From Phocaeicola_A sp964444735 (GTDB lineage Bacteria > Bacteroidota > Bacteroidia > Bacteroidales > Bacteroidaceae): DNA of 7,809 nucleotides. The position numbers and the translations under genes were made by a program. Under the pieces are notes generated by a model. The model was not told the DNA's origin. It saw nothing but the letters and a program-made list of their open reading frames with translations, and did not search any database. Positions 1-4,486 of the stretch are shown piece after piece. Where the stretch lies: contig CAYUIJ010000093.1 in assembly GCA_964444735.1 (NCBI GenBank), positions 1-7,809 on the forward strand, read 5' to 3'. Position 1 is the stretch's first letter. Each line of letters starts with the position of its first letter.

Positions 1-228
1 CTTTTTTTCACCCCCCCCCGCGAGGACGCGCACGACACGCTGAAAACCACACAACTATACTATACAGCACCCACGAACATGGAAACAACCAGCCGGAAAC
101 CTGCCTCCACCACCATACCACTCGCCACCCAATACAGGCAGACTACCCCAAACATCAACACAACTATCACACAACCGCTTAAAATGAAACGGAAAAAACA
201 CAATGTTCCAAAAAATGAAAGTCCATAA
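1..228 (+). other. A+C-biased edge region with a weak open frame
   Basis: The + strand here is strikingly rich in A and C (roughly three quarters between about 41 and 180) and begins with T7 (2-8) and C9 (11-19) runs. Frame 1 is open from the window edge to a TAA at 226-228 (75 codons, first ATG at 79). It is rich in Thr and Pro and ends in a basic tail with a KMKRKKHN stretch. A skewed A/C composition by itself yields Thr, Pro, Asn, His and Gln codons, so the open frame may be accidental. It could be the 3' end of a gene lying to the left, but no domain is recognisable and non-coding DNA is the safer reading. Confidence 0.2.
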
Positions 229-632
229 CTCCATATCCTTATTCCATAAAACAACAATCACTATCTTCACTCAAGATAATTGTATAATTGCGATATTATC
301 CGGCAATCAATACAACAAATGATACTTGCTTATACCAAGGGAGATTCAAAACCGAAATACAATAGAACATGAAAGAACCAGCTTCAGGCGAGGAAAGCCC
401 TAACGGCAAAAGGCGCATAAAGAGGATATGCCTTGCCTGGCACGCTTGTCAAAACATCCCGACATGAAGAGCATTATTCCCCAACCGAGATGTATCTATT
501 ATTCATCAGCGAGCCGGACATCGATTTTCTCCCGGAAATGGAAAAAACATACATCGCAACACTGTCCCACAAGGGTCTTGACCCAAAATAACCGCGCCAT
601 TTAACAAACAAAAAGCCAATCAAATATCCGGC
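229..632. other. Intergenic region, no convincing gene
   Basis: About 400 bases separate the edge region from the glutamate dehydrogenase terminator. The left part (about 260-300) is A/T-rich with a loose GATAAT/ATTATC inverted repeat. A 32-codon ATG frame at 369-467 and a 34-codon frame at 490-591 are present on the + strand, but neither has a recognisable motif. No promoter or RNA gene was identified. Confidence 0.5.
421..591 (+). pseudogene. Possible remnant of a decayed coding sequence
   Basis: Frame 1 is open from the codon after a TAA at 418-420 to a TAA at 589-591 (56 codons). The only internal ATG, at 490, would give 34 residues beginning MYLLFISEPDIDFLPEMEKT. Upstream of the 418 stop the same frame stays open for another 15 codons, back to a TGA at 370-372. 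The acidic/aromatic composition is more protein-like than the neighbouring spacer, but I recognise no family and there is no start signal. It may be a gene-end relic or pure chance. Confidence 0.15.
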
Positions 633-676
633 AAAAAAAAATACTGCCTGAGACCTCTTTTTCAGGCAACAGGCAG
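633..676 (-). terminator. Rho-independent terminator of the glutamate dehydrogenase gene
   Basis: Read on the minus strand, 43 bases past the gdhA stop codon, TGCCTGA (668-662) pairs perfectly with TCAGGCA (651-645) across a 10-base loop, and the RNA then enters a nine-U run (641-633). A second copy of the 5' arm (CTGCCTG, 676-670) could pair with CAGGCAG (650-644) instead, so two alternative stems compete for the same 3' arm. Position, stem and U-tract all fit an intrinsic terminator. Confidence 0.87.
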
Positions 677-718
677 CACATCACAATACACAAAATACAA
701 CTAAACGAGATTCTATTA

Positions 719-2056
719 TTAAACAATTCCTTGTGCCATCATTGCACGAGCCACTTTCATGAATCCTGCAACATTCGCACCTTTCACATAGTTAATATAG
801 CCATCAGGCTGAGTACCATATTTGACACATTGAGCGTGAATGTTACCCATAATTTCGTGAAGTCTGCGGTCCACTTCTTCAGCAGTCCAGCTTAAATGCA
901 TCGCGTTCTGGCTCATTTCCAAACCAGAGGTAGCAACACCACCGGCATTAACGGCCTTGCCCGGAGCATACATAATTTTGTTTTCGATAAACGCGTCAAT
1001 AGCCTCAGGAGTACAACCCATGTTAGAAATCTCTCCTACGCAAGTAACATTATTATTAATTAAGGCCCTGGCATCATCTCCATTCAATTCGTTCTGAGTA
1101 GCGCAAGGCAATGCGATATCTACCTTAACTTCCCATGGATGACGTCCAGGAACGAATTTAGCGTTAGTATATTTCCCGGAATACGGAGCAACAACATCGT
1201 TACCAGAAGCACGCAACTCAAGCATGTAGTCAATCTTGTCACCGCTGATTCCGTCAGGATCATATACATAACCGTCAGGACCGGAAATAGTAACGACCTT
1301 GGCACCCAATTGAGTGGCTTTTGTAACAGCACCCCATGCAACATTTCCGAAACCAGAAACCGCAACAGTCTTGCCTTTAATATCTATGCCTTTCATTTGA
1401 AGCATATGGCTAACAAAGTACAAGCCGCCGAAACCTGTCGCTTCAGGACGGATCAATGAACCGCCAAATTCCAGACCCTTGCCTGTAAACGTACCTGTAA
1501 ATTCACGAGTTAATTTCTTGTACATTCCGAACATGTAACCAACTTCACGTCCGCCAACACCAATATCACCGGCAGGCACATCCATATCCGGACCAAGGTG
1601 ACGCCACAATTCAAGAATAAACGCCTGGCAGAAACGCATGATTTCAGCATCGCTCTTACCTCTCGGAGAAAAGTCAGATCCGCCTTTGCCTCCGCCCATT
1701 GGAAGAGTAGTCAATGCATTCTTAAAGGTTTGCTCGAATCCTAAGAATTTAAGGATTGACAAGTTTACAGACGCATGGAAACGAATACCGCCTTTATACG
1801 GGCCAATCGCATTGTTAAACTGAACGCGATATCCAAGGTTTACTTGCACTTTGCCATTATCGTCTACCCAAGGAACTTTGAAAGTGAAAATGCGATCAGG
1901 TTCCACTAAGCGTTCGATAAGACTTACTTTTTCAAATTCAGGATGCTGATTGTAAATATCTTCAATAGATAAAAGCACTTCCTTTACCGCTTGCAGGTAT
2001 TCCAATTCACCTGGATGTTTAGCTTCAAGAGAAGCCATGATGTTTTCAATATTCAT
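719..2056 (-). CDS. gdhA: Glutamate dehydrogenase (hexameric, NAD(P)-type)
   Basis: Catalyses reversible reductive amination of 2-oxoglutarate with ammonium to L-glutamate in the cytoplasm, a main entry point for ammonia nitrogen. The protein is 445 residues, normal for the ~450-residue homohexameric family I enzymes. Visible signatures: K88 in GPYKGG (substrate binding), K112, catalytic lysine K124 in PMGGGKGGSDF, D164 in PAGDIGVGG, the Rossmann dinucleotide loop GFGNVA at 235-240, and the C-terminal APGKAVNAGGVATSGLEMSQN block at 364-384. The coenzyme loop reads SGPDG (258-262), as I remember it in the NAD-dependent clostridial enzyme, so NADP specificity should not be assumed. The usual AEGANMP segment is replaced by GEISNMG (341-347). 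The ATG at 2056 fits the family N-terminus and lies about 40 bases below the predicted transcription start. The gene stands alone, with its own promoter and terminator. The symbol follows family usage; Bacteroides also carries a gdhB paralogue. Confidence 0.95.
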   Translation of the reverse strand: MNIENIMASLEAKHPGELEYLQAVKEVLLSIEDIYNQHPEFEKVSLIERLVEPDRIFTFKVPWVDDNGKVQVNLGYRVQFNNAIGPYKGGIRFHASVNLSILKFLGFEQTFKNALTTLPMGGGKGGSDFSPRGKSDAEIMRFCQAFILELWRHLGPDMDVPAGDIGVGGREVGYMFGMYKKLTREFTGTFTGKGLEFGGSLIRPEATGFGGLYFVSHMLQMKGIDIKGKTVAVSGFGNVAWGAVTKATQLGAKVVTISGPDGYVYDPDGISGDKIDYMLELRASGNDVVAPYSGKYTNAKFVPGRHPWEVKVDIALPCATQNELNGDDARALINNNVTCVGEISNMGCTPEAIDAFIENKIMYAPGKAVNAGGVATSGLEMSQNAMHLSWTAEEVDRRLHEIMGNIHAQCVKYGTQPDGYINYVKGANVAGFMKVARAMMAQGIV

Positions 2057-2103
2057 AGTAATTCTTTATTTAAGTTAATGATAAAATATAACCATCACAA
2101 GCG

Positions 2104-2134
2104 CAAATATAGGCCTTATTACATTACCGCCAAA
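2104..2134 (-). promoter_or_regulatory. Bacteroidetes-type promoter of gdhA
   Basis: On the minus strand the -33 element TTTG (2134-2131) is followed by a 19-base spacer and a -7 element TATATTTG (2111-2104), an exact match to the Bacteroides consensus TTTG / TAnnTTTG. Transcription should begin a few bases further, near 2098-2095, giving a leader of about 40 bases before the ATG at 2056. The leader is A/T-rich and lacks a Shine-Dalgarno sequence, as is common in this phylum. Confidence 0.8.
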
Positions 2135-2345
2135 ACTTATTGCATAAAAAATCATGTTTTTTTGGATAAAATGTTAGACTTTATCTCAAAATATGTTTTA
2201 TAACAGTGTTTAATTGACATATTGTCAGATAATAAGAGAAAAAAGAAGAAATTTCTACTTCAAATGCCAATATACACTTAATAAAAAGAATATAAGAATT
2301 ATATTTTGACAAGAAAAAGCGTATCGGTAAAATTCAAACAAGAGT
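2135..2345. other. A/T-rich spacer upstream of the gdhA promoter
   Basis: This stretch lies between the nhaD terminator and the gdhA promoter. It is very A/T-rich with several A and T runs and has no usable open frame or clear second promoter. It might contain regulator sites for gdhA, but I could not identify a palindrome of convincing length. Confidence 0.45.
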
Positions 2346-2387
2346 AAATAAAAGGTACAGTCAACAGACTGATGCGTCAACTGCACC
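2346..2387 (-). terminator. Rho-independent terminator of nhaD
   Basis: Read on the minus strand, GGTGCAGTTGAC (2387-2376) pairs with GTTGACTGTACC (2365-2354), a 12-base-pair stem with three G-U wobbles and a 10-base loop, followed by TTTTATTT (2353-2346). It lies about 100 bases beyond the nhaD stop codon, so the transcript has a rather long 3' tail. It separates nhaD from gdhA transcription. Confidence 0.85.
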
Positions 2388-2434
2388 TGTTAATATAACA
2401 AAGCTGTATCGTATCAGCTACCCCTGAACATCAC

Positions 2435-2509
2435 TTACAAAGATGACAGTTCTTTTTCATTTACAACAGGCAAAACCGCACGCTTTTCATCAAAACAGGA
2501 AGTTTTTTT
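2435..2509 (-). other. Alternative-frame C-terminal extension of nhaD
   Basis: Near the end of nhaD the coding strand carries seven A residues (2509-2503), in frame as GAA AAA AAC, which contains the classic slippery heptamer A_AAA_AAC. The annotated frame ends six codons after the run (…FEKNFLF, TGA at 2492-2490). One base out of register (+1, equivalent to a six-A run) the frame continues 22 codons to a TAA at 2437-2435, ending DEKRAVLPVVNEKELSSL, with codons that look like normal Bacteroides coding sequence. The -1 frame gives a shorter tail ending at a TAA at 2463-2461. The tail could be a relic of an ancestral longer C-terminus, a homopolymer length variant, or chance. Confidence 0.3.
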
Positions 2510-3890
2510 CAAACCAATAGACTACTATACCCGCCAAATAGCCTAAGAAAGCAATCCATGAGATGTGACGAAGATACCAGCCAAAAGAGATTTTCTCCAA
2601 TCCCATCACTACCACACCGGCTGCACTACCTATAATAAGAATACTTCCACCCACACCGGCACAATAAGCAAGCAACTGCCAGAACACACCGTCCTGAACG
2701 AAATTAACCAATGCAGGGTCAGTAACCGCTGTCGGAACTATATCATACATTCCCATACAACTTGCAACCAGAGGCACATTGTCAACAATAGAAGATACTA
2801 CACCGATTATACCTGTCACCAGATAAGCATTGTGATTGGAAACATTATCAAGCCATTTTCCAAATTCACCAAGCACTCCGATTTCGGCAAGAACACCAAC
2901 AGCCATCAATATGCCCAAAAAAAACAGAATGGTTGCCATATCAATGCGATGCAACAAACTACTGACACGCTGCTGAGTGGCAATTTCAACGTCTTTCTTC
3001 CGGCTGTAAAACAATTCTATCATTATCCACAGCAAAGAAAGAACAAGCAAAATTCCCATGAACGGTGGCAAGCCGGTCAATGTACGGAATATGGGAACCA
3101 GCATCAAACCGCCAACTCCTACCCAAAATACCCATTGACGCTGGAGTGCAGAGAAATGCTGTGCCGATGTCATTTGCATATCAGCTCCTGTTGGAACAAG
3201 TTTTCCTTTCAGCCTGATCTGAAGGATCAATGCCGGGACTACAACCGAAGCAATAGACGGAAGAAATACTTCCTTTATCACACCCAATGTAGAAATGTTA
3301 CCTTTAATCCACAGCATAATGGTTGTCACATCACCTATTGGTGAAAACGCTCCGCCACTGTTTGCTGCCAGAATGACCATTGCCGCAAAGAGCATGCGCT
3401 CCTTGTGATCGGCAACCAATTTACGCAATACCATTATCATGACAATGCTGGTAGTAAGGTTATCAAGTATGGCCGAAAGAAAAAATGTCATCAGAACGAT
3501 GCGCCATAACAAGGCACGTTTGTTCCGAGTCCCTAAGCGCTCACGAACGAAATTGAATCCTCCGTTGGAGTCTACAATCTCAACAATTGTCATAGCACCC
3601 ATCAGGAAGAAAATAATTTCACAGGCATCTCCCAGATGTTTCAACAAGAGATGCTCACTGGCAAATGCACGAGACAGTCCGGCCGTAGTTCCACCAAATG
3701 ACTCTGCACAGAATTTTGAAAACTCCTCCTGATAAAACTGAGGCACATACATGCCGCAATTGGCCATATAAAGCACCCAGCATAACACACACATTAACAA
3801 TGCCACGGCCGTTTTATTTATCTTAAGGCCGTTTTCAAGGGCAATGCAGACATAGCCTACAATGAAGAGAATAACAATAATTGAAGTCAT
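2490..3890 (-). CDS. nhaD: NhaD-type Na+/H+ antiporter
   Basis: Inner-membrane secondary transporter of the NhaD branch of the ArsB/NhaD ion transporter superfamily, expected to export Na+ (possibly Li+) in exchange for protons. From the ATG at 3890 the protein is 466 residues and almost wholly hydrophobic, with about a dozen membrane segments. Family signatures are clear: LDNLTTS near residues 142-148, the re-entrant-like NSGGAFSPIGD near 177-187, the pseudo-repeat counterpart VDNVP near 369-373, and GGSILIIGSAAG near 414-425. The two Asp-Asn pairs (143/144 and 370/371) sit in inverted halves of the fold, as expected for ion-coupling helices. A TTG 33 bases upstream (3923) would add a polar 11-residue stretch; I prefer the ATG because a hydrophobic helix starts at once after it. 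No clear promoter match was found upstream, only a degenerate ATAATTTG (3956-3949). It is divergent from the Ca2+ pump gene. The extreme 3' end has a slippery A7 run. Confidence 0.93.
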   Translation of the reverse strand: MTSIIVILFIVGYVCIALENGLKINKTAVALLMCVLCWVLYMANCGMYVPQFYQEEFSKFCAESFGGTTAGLSRAFASEHLLLKHLGDACEIIFFLMGAMTIVEIVDSNGGFNFVRERLGTRNKRALLWRIVLMTFFLSAILDNLTTSIVMIMVLRKLVADHKERMLFAAMVILAANSGGAFSPIGDVTTIMLWIKGNISTLGVIKEVFLPSIASVVVPALILQIRLKGKLVPTGADMQMTSAQHFSALQRQWVFWVGVGGLMLVPIFRTLTGLPPFMGILLVLSLLWIMIELFYSRKKDVEIATQQRVSSLLHRIDMATILFFLGILMAVGVLAEIGVLGEFGKWLDNVSNHNAYLVTGIIGVVSSIVDNVPLVASCMGMYDIVPTAVTDPALVNFVQDGVFWQLLAYCAGVGGSILIIGSAAGVVVMGLEKISFGWYLRHISWIAFLGYLAGIVVYWFEKNFLF

Positions 3891-4048
3891 AAATATTTCA
3901 AGGTTAAGTTTTTCCGGCTGCAAAAGAGAAAAAATAATCCGAACGGGCCAAATTATTTTAAACTAAATTCTCTAAAAAGAATAATTTTATCAATAAAATA
4001 ACATAAACAAAACATCCAAAGCGGGGACTACCGCAATAACGTCTCACA
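3891..4048. other. Leader region of nhaD
   Basis: This A/T-rich region upstream of nhaD must hold its promoter. The best candidate on the minus strand is ATAATTTG (3956-3949), an imperfect -7 box without a good TTTG at the right distance. A small GC-rich hairpin, GCGG(6)CCGC, lies at 4021-4034. No Shine-Dalgarno sequence is seen. Confidence 0.4.
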
Positions 4049-4342
4049 ATGCCCGCAATTGGAGAGAGGCTTTCGGGAAAAGCAAAGTCCATGCTTTCCG
4101 CATGCGCTGCCAGACCGTATTTTGAGAAACAGCAAGGACCCGATCTACAGGCAAGCAGCGGCCTCATAGACCTTCATCCCGAAGACGAAAGCCATATACA
4201 CGGAAGAGAATATGTGCCTTTGTTTGGCCGGCAATTCCGAGAAGAAAATGCCTTCATCCCATCTCAAAAGCCTCTCAAGCTTAAACTGATTTTTATGACT
4301 TGCTTAACATTTTTTGGAAAACTTTTGCCAGAAAAGGAATGA
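4049..4342 (+). CDS. Doubtful small hypothetical protein
   Basis: A 97-codon ATG-to-TGA frame lies in the divergent region between nhaD and the Ca2+ pump gene, ending 144 bases before the pump start. The product is basic/mixed, with no signal peptide or recognisable domain; a short hydrophobic patch (LKLKLIFMTCLTFFGKLL) is near the C-terminus. There is no obvious promoter or ribosome binding site, and codon choice does not strongly favour translation. A 69-codon minus-strand frame overlaps it at 3958-4167. It could be a real small protein, a leftover of an interspersed repeat, or a chance frame in a regulatory region. Confidence 0.25.
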   Translation: MPAIGERLSGKAKSMLSACAARPYFEKQQGPDLQASSGLIDLHPEDESHIHGREYVPLFGRQFREENAFIPSQKPLKLKLIFMTCLTFFGKLLPEKE

Positions 4343-4343
4343 G

Positions 4344-4386
4344 ACAAATTTGTAACATAGATTTCAGGTATTCTGACAAAAATTGT
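4344..4386 (+). repeat. Two related short palindromes before the Ca2+ pump gene
   Basis: ACAAATTTGT (4344-4353) is a perfect 10-base palindrome, and ACAAAAATTGT (4376-4386) has the same ACAA/TTGT arms around a three-base centre. Each is preceded by G and followed closely by AAC. Their centres are about 32 bases apart, near three helical turns, so they would face the same side of the DNA. They lie 52-94 bases upstream of the candidate -7 box, a reasonable place for an operator or activator site. Function is inferred only from geometry; A/T-rich DNA produces such motifs by chance. Confidence 0.35.
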
Positions 4387-4437
4387 AAACCGTGTTTTTT
4401 TTACTTCGTTACCTATATAGCTTATATAATAAAAGAT

Positions 4438-4445
4438 TATTTTTG
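4438..4445 (+). promoter_or_regulatory. Probable -7 box of the Ca2+ pump promoter
   Basis: TATTTTTG matches the Bacteroidetes TAnnTTTG element exactly and lies 41 bases before the ATG, giving an estimated 30-35-base leader. No TTTG is found at the normal 19-21-base distance upstream, so the -33 element is poor. That would fit a promoter needing an activator, or a wrong call. Confidence 0.5.
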
Positions 4446-4486
4446 CAACTTCTGAATAGATATAAAATATTTAAAACCAATATTTA

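Noticed and set aside
55..270. 71-codon minus-strand frame near the left edge
   Set aside because: The Trp/Phe/Gly/Val-rich product is what the G+T-rich strand of this biased region gives by chance; no start signal or domain.
2565..3344. 259-codon open frame on the + strand inside nhaD
   Set aside because: It is exactly antisense to the clearly conserved antiporter; the product is rich in His, Asn, Gln and Thr with no domain, typical of a reverse-frame shadow.
3958..4167. 69-codon minus-strand frame upstream of nhaD
   Set aside because: It overlaps another weak frame on the opposite strand, has no recognisable motif, and covers the region where the nhaD promoter must lie.
4171..4260. Ten-base direct repeat CCTTCATCCC at 4171-4180 and 4251-4260
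   Set aside because: Only ten bases match and the flanks differ; this is within chance expectation for a region of this size.
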